Part shown: in pieces, positions 34,355 to 42,883 of the stretch
How the letters are laid out: every line of letters begins with the position of its first letter
How positions within the stretch are numbered: the stretch's first letter is position 1
NCBI RefSeq assembly: GCF_030372765.1
Contig: NZ_JAUCMW010000003.1
Span: 62,001-126,000 of the forward strand
Source of the DNA: Labilibaculum sp. K2S
Lineage (GTDB): Bacteria > Bacteroidota > Bacteroidia > Bacteroidales > Marinifilaceae
DNA: 64,000 bases
Direction of reading: 5' to 3'
Translations under genes and position numbers: made by a program
The notes under the pieces: generated by a model
Database searches by the model: none
The model's input: only the letters and a program-made list of their open reading frames with translations
What the model was told of the DNA's origin: nothing

Positions 34355-35038
34355 ATGGAACAGTTAAAAGTACTATTTGTGGATGATGATCTCAATTTAG
34401 GAAGTTTTGTTACGACCATACTAGAGACCGATTACAATTATAAAGTGCATTTTCAAAACACACTGCTGGGAATTGATTCGATTGTACAGACTCTTGCGCC
34501 GAATATTATTATTTTCGATGTGGAAATAGGTAAAGAGAACGGAATGGATAAAGCTCAGGATATTATCGCAAAACACCCACATATCCCTCTGTTGTTTGTC
34601 TCCTCACATACCGAAGATGATTTTATAATCCGGGGGATAAATATTGGAGGAAATGCATACATACCAAAACCATTATCAATTCCTGTTCTTGTTTCTTACA
34701 TTCAACGTTTTACTACTAATAAACAAGGACAATTCTTAAGTGTGTCTGGTTATCAACTCGATTTGCAAACGAATGATTTGTTTCATGAAAATAATTTATT
34801 GAAGAAATTAAGTCCTTTTGAAAAAAATGCATTGGAATTATTGATGGAAAATCCCAACAAAATAGTGAGTAAAGATCAATTATTTGAAAAGCTATGGGAA
34901 CATTCTTTAGTGCCGGAAAACAATGCCAGCCTACATAATACGCTATCTAAGCTAAGAGATTTATTTAAAGATCAGAAGGTTTTACAAATTGATACCGTAA
35001 GAGGAGTTGGGTATGTATTGAATACTCATGTAGGGTGA
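34355..35038 (+). CDS. OmpR/PhoB-type response regulator
   Basis: 227 residues: receiver domain with VDDD (9-12), phospho-acceptor Asp55 in IIIFDVEIGKENG and conserved Lys105 in YIPKP; then a winged-helix DNA-binding domain (LKKLSPFEKNALELLMENPN, LHNTLSKLRDLF, VRGVGYVL). It probably binds the repeated GATTAGAAA-type sites between 32636 and 32905 to control the divergent peptide operon and its own operon. It is in one transcript with the kinase. Confidence 0.93.
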   Translation: MEQLKVLFVDDDLNLGSFVTTILETDYNYKVHFQNTLLGIDSIVQTLAPNIIIFDVEIGKENGMDKAQDIIAKHPHIPLLFVSSHTEDDFIIRGINIGGNAYIPKPLSIPVLVSYIQRFTTNKQGQFLSVSGYQLDLQTNDLFHENNLLKKLSPFEKNALELLMENPNKIVSKDQLFEKLWEHSLVPENNASLHNTLSKLRDLFKDQKVLQIDTVRGVGYVLNTHVG

Positions 35039-35110
35039 ACGAATATGGCTTCTCAATTTGTGTGTTTAGTTTTCTATTGATTCTTATACCATTTAAATAG
35101 ATAATCGGTA

Positions 35111-36013
35111 TTACGAAATTTGTCTTTTTAAATATTGCAGTATCTCTTCTTCCTGATCAGGATGAAACCATTCAATCTCTTTGTCTCTGTTGAACCAGGA
35201 TAGTTGACGTTTGGCATATCTTCTGGAATTTCTTTTGATCAACTCAATGGCTTCATCAAGAGAAATATTTCCTGCTAAATATTCAAATAGTTCTTTGTAG
35301 CCTACCGTGTTTAGTGAGTTGTAATGACGGTATTCAAATAAGGTTTGTGCTTCTTCAAGCAAACCTTCTTTCATCATTAAATCAACCCGTAAGTTGATTC
35401 TTGCATACAATTCTGCTCTGTCTCGGTTTAAACCGATTTTAACAATATTGAAATCTCTCTTTTTTCGAGTGTTTGTTCTTAGTTCGGAATAGGGTTTACC
35501 AGTCATTAAACAAACCTCAAGCGCATGAATCACTCTTTTTACATTTTTCAAATCAACTTGATTGTAAAACACCGGATCGAGTTGTTTTAACTGCATGCGC
35601 AATGATTCAACTCCCTCTTTTTGGGCACGCTCAGCAATTTCATTGCGCAAATCCGGATCAATAGTCGGTATTTCATCACTACCGTTGCAAATCGCATCGA
35701 TATACATCATACTGCCACCAACTAGTAATACTTCATTTTTTGTTTTAAAAAGATGATCGAGTAAGTCTAAGGTCTGTTGTTCGCATTCCCAGGAACTAAA
35801 ATAGTCGTGAATCGAATGGGTATGAATAAAATGATGTTCTACTGTCTCCAACTGTTCTTTTTCAGGCACAGCAGTTCCAATGCTCATTTCCCGATAGACC
35901 TGTCGGCTATCCGAAGAAGAGATTACTGTATTGAAATGTTGCGCAATTTTAATGCTTAAATTGGTTTTTCCAACACCTGTAGGACCCAGTAAAACAATCA
36001 GGGTTTTAGACAT
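35111..36013 (-). CDS. miaA: tRNA dimethylallyltransferase
   Basis: Adds an isopentenyl group to A37 of tRNAs that read codons beginning with U. 300 residues with P-loop LLGPTGVGKTNLS, the acceptor/prenyl site segment SSSDSRQVYREMSIGTA, and the C-terminal tRNA-contact region RYAKRQLSWFNRDKEIEWF. Length is normal. It is a core gene immediately right of the accessory region and marks its boundary. Confidence 0.97.
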   Translation of the reverse strand: MSKTLIVLLGPTGVGKTNLSIKIAQHFNTVISSSDSRQVYREMSIGTAVPEKEQLETVEHHFIHTHSIHDYFSSWECEQQTLDLLDHLFKTKNEVLLVGGSMMYIDAICNGSDEIPTIDPDLRNEIAERAQKEGVESLRMQLKQLDPVFYNQVDLKNVKRVIHALEVCLMTGKPYSELRTNTRKKRDFNIVKIGLNRDRAELYARINLRVDLMMKEGLLEEAQTLFEYRHYNSLNTVGYKELFEYLAGNISLDEAIELIKRNSRRYAKRQLSWFNRDKEIEWFHPDQEEEILQYLKRQIS

Positions 36014-36100
36014 CTAGGGTTAATTATGAATTTTGAATTACGAGTTATGAATTGCGATTTATGCATATGCTGAATGCAGAATTTAAGTTTGTACTAACTA

Positions 36101-36670
36101 CTAAAGAATGTCTTCGTAGTCATCCAGACTTTCAAATTCAGGGCCTTCGTTAAATTCGTCATCGAAATCGGCCAAATAATCGTCGGCAGTTTTTGTTTTT
36201 TCAGATTGAGATTCAAATTCGCCGAATCCAAGACCTTCAAAATCTTCTGCATCCATCTTAATTTGTTCGGGAGCATCGCCTTTAGATAGAGTGCATTTAG
36301 GATATTTTGTTTTGGATTTTGAAATTCCTTTTTCGATTAATTGAACATTGAAAAAACGATCAGAGAAGAAATCAAAAACATAAATTAACTCAGGTCTTTC
36401 AGAGGAAACAAATTCACGTATCATTGCAACATCCATTGCAACAACATTAAAATTGTCATCATCTTCGGTATTCATTTCGAAAAGAGCTATTTCCAATCCT
36501 CTTTCTTCATCGGCTCCAATCTGATAAAAAGAAGCCATTTGCGAATTATCATATCCAATTGTTTCCTGAATGGTATTGTGAAACTCTAAATAAGTTTGTT
36601 CATGATCAATTTCGATTTCAAGAACAAAATTTTTGACCTCTGGGGAGGTTATTTTAAATATATATATCAT
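36101..36670 (-). CDS. pRiA4b ORF-3-like protein with acidic tail
   Basis: 189 residues. The fold-defining pattern at the N-terminus, IYIFKITSPEVKNFVLEIEI, then TYLEFHNTIQETIGYDNSQMASFYQI, matches the plasmid pRiA4b ORF-3-like family (also met as an IS1096 passenger), whose function is unknown. The C-terminal about 50 residues are strongly acidic (DDYLADFDDEFNEGPEFE). It starts 4 bases after the stop of the acyl-CoA reductase gene, so the two are translated from one mRNA. Confidence 0.8.
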   Translation of the reverse strand: MIYIFKITSPEVKNFVLEIEIDHEQTYLEFHNTIQETIGYDNSQMASFYQIGADEERGLEIALFEMNTEDDDNFNVVAMDVAMIREFVSSERPELIYVFDFFSDRFFNVQLIEKGISKSKTKYPKCTLSKGDAPEQIKMDAEDFEGLGFGEFESQSEKTKTADDYLADFDDEFNEGPEFESLDDYEDIL

Positions 36671-36674
36671 GGTT

Positions 36675-37748
36675 TTATTTTGATTTTAATTGTGATAGAA
36701 ACTCCATTGTGTCCACATTATCAGCATAATCCCATAGTTCTGGCTCTTGCGCTTTCCCAAATGGAATTGCATTAGGGATTTCATTCCCTACAATGCATTG
36801 GATAAGTTCTGAATTCGTGTTTAAATTGATTTTTAGATCATTAATTTCGGAATAATATTCATAGTTTACAACTCCTATCGGAGAGGTAATTGCAGTATTT
36901 TCACTTAGAAGAACGAAACCGGTATCAAGGTGTTCTATTCTATTCATTAAGAACATTGAGCGTTGATAATCGTAGTTGTTTGCGTATTTATTGTGATCAT
37001 TTACAAAAGAATAATTTTTCCAGCAGTCAAGAAGGTGCACCAAATTATATCCGTCAGGGACATATATTTTAGAAACATTTCGGCATCCTAATCCAAAATA
37101 TAAAAATACATCTCTCCCAAGTGCTTCCAGTTCTTCATCGGTTTCGTTGCCAGATAATACTGCAACCGAATTTCTGTTCCGACGAATGATATGATTATAT
37201 TTTTTGAAATAGGCTTCGAAATATCTGGCTGAATTATTGCTTCCGGTAGCTATAATTGCATCAAATTTATTTTCTCCGCTTAATCTTTCTGATTGAAATG
37301 AAATTAGTTCTTCGAATTCAGAATTGATTTCAATCAGTAGTTTTGAGATAAAATTGAGTAGTTGATTATCTTTTGAAGATAATTTTCCAATAAAAGAATG
37401 ACCTGATATTAATACCGATAACATGTCGTGAAATCCAACCATAGGTATGTTTCCTGCCATGATTACCGCAACTTTAATTTGCGTATTCTTATCGGAAACA
37501 GAGTAGCGGCTTAACCATTCGGTCAGTTTTTGTTCTTTTAAAAAAGTGCAAATGCCATTTATGGATGCATGAACATGGAGTGGGGTGAACCACAAATTCT
37601 CATTTGAGACTCTGTCAAGCAAGGCTTCAAATTCGTCATAATATGTTGAATTTAGTCTGTGTTCAGCACGTTTTGCATCTTTTGATGAAAACTGAGATAG
37701 AAAATTACCTAACTCAACAAATGCCCTTATTCTTTCCGTTTTGTTCAT
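36675..37748 (-). CDS. LuxC-like acyl-CoA reductase
   Basis: 357 residues from ATG 37748 (MNKTERIRAFVELGNFLSQF); an ATG eight codons upstream (37772) is possible but adds a non-conserved extension. Family features are VIMAGNIPMVGFHDMLSVLISGH, the dinucleotide-binding IATGSNNSARYFEAYF, and the active-site segment FGLGCRNVSKIYVP with its Cys. LuxC-type enzymes reduce fatty acyl groups to aldehydes; here there are no luciferase genes, so the role in lipid metabolism is open. It is followed after 4 bases by the pRiA4b ORF-3-like gene. Confidence 0.87.
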   Translation of the reverse strand: MNKTERIRAFVELGNFLSQFSSKDAKRAEHRLNSTYYDEFEALLDRVSNENLWFTPLHVHASINGICTFLKEQKLTEWLSRYSVSDKNTQIKVAVIMAGNIPMVGFHDMLSVLISGHSFIGKLSSKDNQLLNFISKLLIEINSEFEELISFQSERLSGENKFDAIIATGSNNSARYFEAYFKKYNHIIRRNRNSVAVLSGNETDEELEALGRDVFLYFGLGCRNVSKIYVPDGYNLVHLLDCWKNYSFVNDHNKYANNYDYQRSMFLMNRIEHLDTGFVLLSENTAITSPIGVVNYEYYSEINDLKINLNTNSELIQCIVGNEIPNAIPFGKAQEPELWDYADNVDTMEFLSQLKSK

Positions 37749-37868
37749 GGTATAATTCAAAAAAATCTCCAATTAACTTTACTCTAAAGTTATATCTGGA
37801 GAATTTGATTTATTTATTATTCCGCAAAGATAAAAATTGTTATCAAAGTATCTTAACTATTTTAATTC

Positions 37869-38207
37869 TTATAGAAAGTTGGAAAAGAAACTTAATGCAA
37901 ATCCTGCTCCTATGAGAATAATAATTACAAATAGTAAAAAGGAAATAGCAACAAGCAGAAGTCCGATGAATGCACATGTTTTACCAGTAGTAACATTATT
38001 CCATGAGGTTGAGGTATACAAATGAGGTGTTTCCTGATACAATTTAGCAGCTTGCTTTGATAAAATTAAGGCAATTATCGCCATTGTTAAAGTGATAATT
38101 CCGGCAAAGCAGAATAAAAAGATGGAGAGGATCCCAAGAACTAAAATGGTTGATGAGTTAGGTAGTACTTCTTGTTTATTGTCTGAGGTTTGATTACTAT
38201 TTTCCAT
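37869..38207 (-). CDS. Small two-pass membrane protein (CCC-motif/DUF4190 type)
   Basis: 112 residues with two hydrophobic hairpins (about 20-48 and 80-108) joined by a soluble loop with YQETPHLYTSTSWNNVTTGK. It resembles the small CCC-motif or DUF4190 membrane proteins widespread in Bacteroidota, which are often found with DUF2752 proteins as here. Function unknown. It starts 8 bases after the DUF2752 gene stops. Confidence 0.75.
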   Translation of the reverse strand: MENSNQTSDNKQEVLPNSSTILVLGILSIFLFCFAGIITLTMAIIALILSKQAAKLYQETPHLYTSTSWNNVTTGKTCAFIGLLLVAISFLLFVIIILIGAGFALSFFSNFL

Positions 38208-38215
38208 ACTGATTT

Positions 38216-38521
38216 TTAGTAATGGGAACTGATTTTATAAATGTATGAGAAGAGTATTAACAGTACTGATAGAAAGAAAAGATATTTCAAAATTATTGCG
38301 CCCCATGAAAATTTGAATTTTAAATGCAGAAGTAAAAGAGAGAGCATACTCAACATAGGAATAAGTGCAGGATACAAGTGTATTGATTCCCAGATATCAC
38401 CTTTGAGTAGAGCAAGCAAAGAAGTTTGCAAGCCACAACCAGGACATGCAATTCCAAAGTGTTTATGAAAAGTACAAGTCACCAGATTGTTTTCGAGCCA
38501 ATTGATGATGTTTTGCCACAT
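38216..38521 (-). CDS. DUF2752 membrane protein
   Basis: 101 residues from ATG 38521. The family motif CPGCGLQTSLLALLKGD near residue 26 is followed by two membrane helices. The open frame continues upstream through the acnB terminator and into acnB, so the longer 243-codon reading is rejected. It forms a unit with the small membrane protein downstream. Function unknown. Confidence 0.85.
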   Translation of the reverse strand: MWQNIINWLENNLVTCTFHKHFGIACPGCGLQTSLLALLKGDIWESIHLYPALIPMLSMLSLLLLHLKFKFSWGAIILKYLFFLSVLLILFSYIYKISSHY

Positions 38522-38560
38522 TCGATTAAAGATATGGTCTAATTTATAAAAACAATGGCG

Positions 38561-38594
38561 CAAAAAAAAAAGCCGATGCAAAAACATCGGCTTT
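38561..38594 (-). terminator. Terminator of acnB
   Basis: AAAGCCGATG (38569-38578) pairs with CATCGGCTTT (38585-38594), with a long T run on the minus strand, 24 bases after the acnB stop. Confidence 0.9.
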
Positions 38595-38618
38595 AGAATT
38601 AAATATGTGAAAATATGA

Positions 38619-41171
38619 TTACAGATCTCTTCTTTGATAAAGAGCATCCTCCATATCCATTTCGTCGAACTGCATGTATTTGTAAATTTCCTTTTCGTCC
38701 GCTTGAATCTTTTCTTTGTAAATTTCCATGTACTCAGCAGGAGTAGGTAATTTACCCAAAACAGAAACAACAGCACCAAGTTCGGCAGAACCCAAATAAA
38801 CCTGCGCACCTGTTCCCATACGATTATTGAAGTTACGGGTCGAAGTTGAATAAACATTTGCATGATCAGGGACACGAAGCTGGTTACCCATACATAGTGA
38901 ACATCCTGGAGTTTCAATACGAACACCCAATTGAGAGAAGGTTGCAAAAGTTGCTTCTTCTTTCAATACAGCCTGATCCATGCGGGTAGGAGGAGCAATA
39001 TATGTTCTCACCTTATCGCTTGGTGTATGGCCTTTCCAAACTCTTTCACAAGCGCGGAAGTGACCAATGTTTGTCATACAAGAACCAATGAATACATCCT
39101 GAATTTCAGTGTTCTGAACATCAGAAAGTAATTTTACATCATCAGGATCGTTAGGACAACAAAGAATCGGTTCATGAATTTCTGAAAGATCAATCTCGAT
39201 AGTAGCAGCATATTCAGCATTTTCATCTCTTGCGATCAATACTGGATTTGCCAACCACTCGTTGCAAGCATCAATACGGTTCTGAATAGTTGCTGCATCT
39301 TCGTAACCCATCTTGATCATTGATTTCATCAAGGCTATATTTGACTTCACGTACTCGATAACACGAGCTTCGGATAACTTGATACATCCAGCTGCAGCAG
39401 AACGTTCAGCAGTTGCATCAGTCAGTTCGAAAGCTTGCTCAACAGTGATATCCTCAAGACCTTCCATCTCGATGATTTTACCGTTGAAGATATTGATTTT
39501 GTTCTTTTTAGGTACAGTTAATTGTCCGTTTTGAATTGCAAAATAAGGAATAGAATTTACCACATCACGCAAAGTGATACCTGGGTTTAGTTTTCCTTTA
39601 AATTTGATTAAAACAGATTCCGGCATATCCAAAGGCATAAAACCCAAAGCTCCTGCAAAAGCAACTAAACCGGAACCAGCTGGGAACGAAATTCCCAAGG
39701 GAAAACGTGTGTGCGAATCACCACCGGTACCAACAGTATCAGGAATCAACAAACGGTTTAACCATGAGTGAATAACACCATCACCTTGTTTTAAAGGTAC
39801 ACCTTTACGCTCAGAAATGAATTTAGGTAAGCTTTTGTGCATTGTAACGTCTGTTGCTTTAGGATAAGCTGCTGTATGACAGAAAGACTGCATAAACATT
39901 GGCGCTTCAAAACTCAAACAGGCTAATTCTTTGATCTCATCTCTGGTCATAGGACCGGTTGTATCCTGAGAACCAACGGTTGTCATTTTTGGTGCGCAGG
40001 AAGCTCCAGGCAACACGCCCTCAACGCCACATGCTTTTCCAACTATTTTTTGAGCCATTGTATACCCCTGATTAGCCTTTGGCTCTGGGTTATTGGCAAC
40101 TGCAAAAATATCTGTGGCAGGCATTCCTAATAACTCACGCGATTTCTCAGTTAATGCTTTACCAATAATCAAAGGAATTCGGCCACCTGCCCGGTACTCA
40201 TCAGATAAAGTATCAGGGGCTAAGGAGTAAGTGCTAACGACTTCACCATTGCGGGTAATTTCACCTTTTTTATTATTGATAATGATTTCGTCACCGGTGT
40301 TAAGAACTGAAACATCAGTGATAATAGGTAATCCTCCGGAGTCTTGAGTTGTATTGTAGAAAATAGGAGCAATAGCACCACCAATTACCACACCGGCAGT
40401 ACGCTTGTTTGGCACAGCAGGAATGTCTTCTCCAATATGCCATAGTAATGAGTTTGCCGCAGATTTACGCGATGAACCTGTACCCACAACATCTCCAACG
40501 AAAGCAACTTTGTGACCTTCTTTTCTCCAGCCGGCAATAATTTCAATACCATCTTCGAAACGTCCTGCTCCCATAGCTAAAGCGTGCAAAGGAATATCTG
40601 GACGGGTAAACGCCTGAGATGCAGGAGAAAAATCATCAGTATTGATCTCACCTTCTACCTTGTAAACTTTTAATTTAATTTCTTCAGGCAGTTCAGCACG
40701 CTTAGTAAACCACTCTGCGTTTGCCCAGGATTCAAGTACACTTTTAGCTGCTGTGTTGTTCTTTGCAAGATCGGCTATCGTTTGAAACGAATCATATACC
40801 AGAATTATGCCTTTAAGAGCTTGGGCGGCTTCTTCAGCTAACGATTCATCTTTTAATGCCTCAACCAATACGGTTACATTGTAACCACCCATCATGGTTC
40901 CTAAAATTTGAATTGCTTCAGATTTTGTGATGATTGGAGAACTCAATTCGCCTTTTAAAAGTTGTCCAAGAAACTCTGCTTTTACTTTTGTTGAATCATC
41001 AACTCCAGGAGCTATTCTTTCAGTAAATAAATGTAATAGAAGCTCTTCGTTTCCTTTTGGAGGAGTTTCTAACAGTTTGCACAATTCAACCGTCTGTTCT
41101 GAGTTTAAAGGTAAAGCAGGGATTCCTTTCGCATTCCTTGCTTGTTCGTGTTTTAGATATTTCTCTAACAT
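38619..41171 (-). CDS. acnB: Aconitate hydratase B (also 2-methylisocitrate dehydratase)
   Basis: Converts citrate to isocitrate through cis-aconitate in the TCA cycle, using a 4Fe-4S cluster. 850 residues in AcnB order: N-terminal HEAT-like domain, swivelling domain (IAGWRKEGHKVAFVGDVVGTGSSRKSAAN), then the catalytic domains with DSHTRFPLG, IGSCMTNIGHFRACERV and the late cluster site PGCSLCMGNQ. Start ATG at 41171. Other TCA genes are not adjacent; gap follows upstream in its own unit. Confidence 0.97.
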   Translation of the reverse strand: MLEKYLKHEQARNAKGIPALPLNSEQTVELCKLLETPPKGNEELLLHLFTERIAPGVDDSTKVKAEFLGQLLKGELSSPIITKSEAIQILGTMMGGYNVTVLVEALKDESLAEEAAQALKGIILVYDSFQTIADLAKNNTAAKSVLESWANAEWFTKRAELPEEIKLKVYKVEGEINTDDFSPASQAFTRPDIPLHALAMGAGRFEDGIEIIAGWRKEGHKVAFVGDVVGTGSSRKSAANSLLWHIGEDIPAVPNKRTAGVVIGGAIAPIFYNTTQDSGGLPIITDVSVLNTGDEIIINNKKGEITRNGEVVSTYSLAPDTLSDEYRAGGRIPLIIGKALTEKSRELLGMPATDIFAVANNPEPKANQGYTMAQKIVGKACGVEGVLPGASCAPKMTTVGSQDTTGPMTRDEIKELACLSFEAPMFMQSFCHTAAYPKATDVTMHKSLPKFISERKGVPLKQGDGVIHSWLNRLLIPDTVGTGGDSHTRFPLGISFPAGSGLVAFAGALGFMPLDMPESVLIKFKGKLNPGITLRDVVNSIPYFAIQNGQLTVPKKNKINIFNGKIIEMEGLEDITVEQAFELTDATAERSAAAGCIKLSEARVIEYVKSNIALMKSMIKMGYEDAATIQNRIDACNEWLANPVLIARDENAEYAATIEIDLSEIHEPILCCPNDPDDVKLLSDVQNTEIQDVFIGSCMTNIGHFRACERVWKGHTPSDKVRTYIAPPTRMDQAVLKEEATFATFSQLGVRIETPGCSLCMGNQLRVPDHANVYSTSTRNFNNRMGTGAQVYLGSAELGAVVSVLGKLPTPAEYMEIYKEKIQADEKEIYKYMQFDEMDMEDALYQRRDL

Positions 41172-41310
41172 CTTGTCTTTGGAAATTGTAGTTTAAGTGT
41201 AAAAGTGATATAAAAAAATAGAGAATTAATTCCCTATTGGCAAAGCAAACATATGGTTTTTATTATTAGGTTGTTCCTAAAAAAAATGTGTTTTATATCA
41301 TATTACGGCA

Positions 41311-41340
41311 TAAAAAAAGCTCCCCAAAAAGGAGAGCTTT
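41311..41340 (-). terminator. Terminator of gap
   Basis: AAAGCTCCCC and GGAGAGCTTT arms (one mismatch) around an AAAAA loop, with a T run on the minus strand, 23 bases after the gap stop. Confidence 0.8.
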
Positions 41341-41362
41341 AAATTGTATATCTATATAAGGA

Positions 41363-42382
<1,020 letters not shown>

Positions 42383-42552
42383 TTAATTTATAAACCCTTT
42401 GTTTCTCAACGGCAAAAGTATGTATTTTAAAAATATTTTGTATCGAAAAAGTGAAAAAAAATAATTTATTTATTTTTCACCTAAATAAGACTTAGTGTCT
42501 GTTGATGAGGGTTTTATGTGGTATTGTAACGATTGCGATTAGAAAGTTTAGG

Positions 42553-42586
42553 ACAAAAAAAAATCTCATTTTGTGAGATTTTTTTT
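42553..42586 (-). terminator. Terminator of the small lipoprotein gene
   Basis: AAATCTCA (42561-42568) pairs with TGAGATTT (42574-42581), flanked by long A and T runs, 4 bases beyond the stop. Confidence 0.85.
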
Positions 42587-42589
42587 GAT

Positions 42590-42718
42590 TTAAACAGTTT
42601 TGCTTGTACAGCTTGTATTTGTTTTTGTATAAGCAGGACATCTTTTATCAACTGCGCATGATGTTGAGATTATTCCAAGAAAGAATAATATTGCTAATGC
42701 GTAAAGTGTTTTCTTCAT
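42590..42718 (-). CDS. 42-residue Cys-containing lipoprotein
   Basis: A short gene found by reading the gap between gap and the Omp85-like gene. It encodes MKKTLYALAILFFLGIISTS, then Cys21, then AVDKRCPAYTKTNTSCTSKTV. A lysine-rich start, hydrophobic stretch and ISTSC lipobox make a clean lipoprotein signal. The mature part is only about 22 residues with two more Cys (27 and 37). A strong terminator follows directly after the stop, which supports a real transcript. Function unknown. Confidence 0.8.
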   Translation of the reverse strand: MKKTLYALAILFFLGIISTSCAVDKRCPAYTKTNTSCTSKTV

Positions 42719-42851
42719 AGGTAATAGAATTAAAGGTCAAGTATATTCGTTTCTAAATTCGCGAAAAGATATAAAAAAATGTTGTGAAACTATAAATTGT
42801 AAATATTTGTGTTTTGTTAAATTTATACTGTCTTTTATACCTTCTCTGTAT

Positions 42852-42859
42852 TATTTTTG
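42852..42859 (+). promoter_or_regulatory. -7 box deciding the start of the Omp85-like gene
   Basis: TATTTTTG is an exact TAnnTTTG match. It covers the TTG at 42857 that would otherwise be the longest-frame start, so transcription should begin downstream of that codon and the ATG at 42884 is the likely start. Confidence 0.6.
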
Positions 42860-42883
42860 TTTGGGAAATATCGAAATTATTTA

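Noticed and set aside
38522..38947. N-terminal extension of the DUF2752 gene into acnB
   Set aside because: The frame crosses the acnB terminator and the acnB coding region; the domain itself starts at ATG 38521.
42857..42883. TTG start of the Omp85-like gene
   Set aside because: The codon lies inside a consensus -7 box, so it should not be in the mRNA; the ATG at 42884 begins a clean signal peptide.
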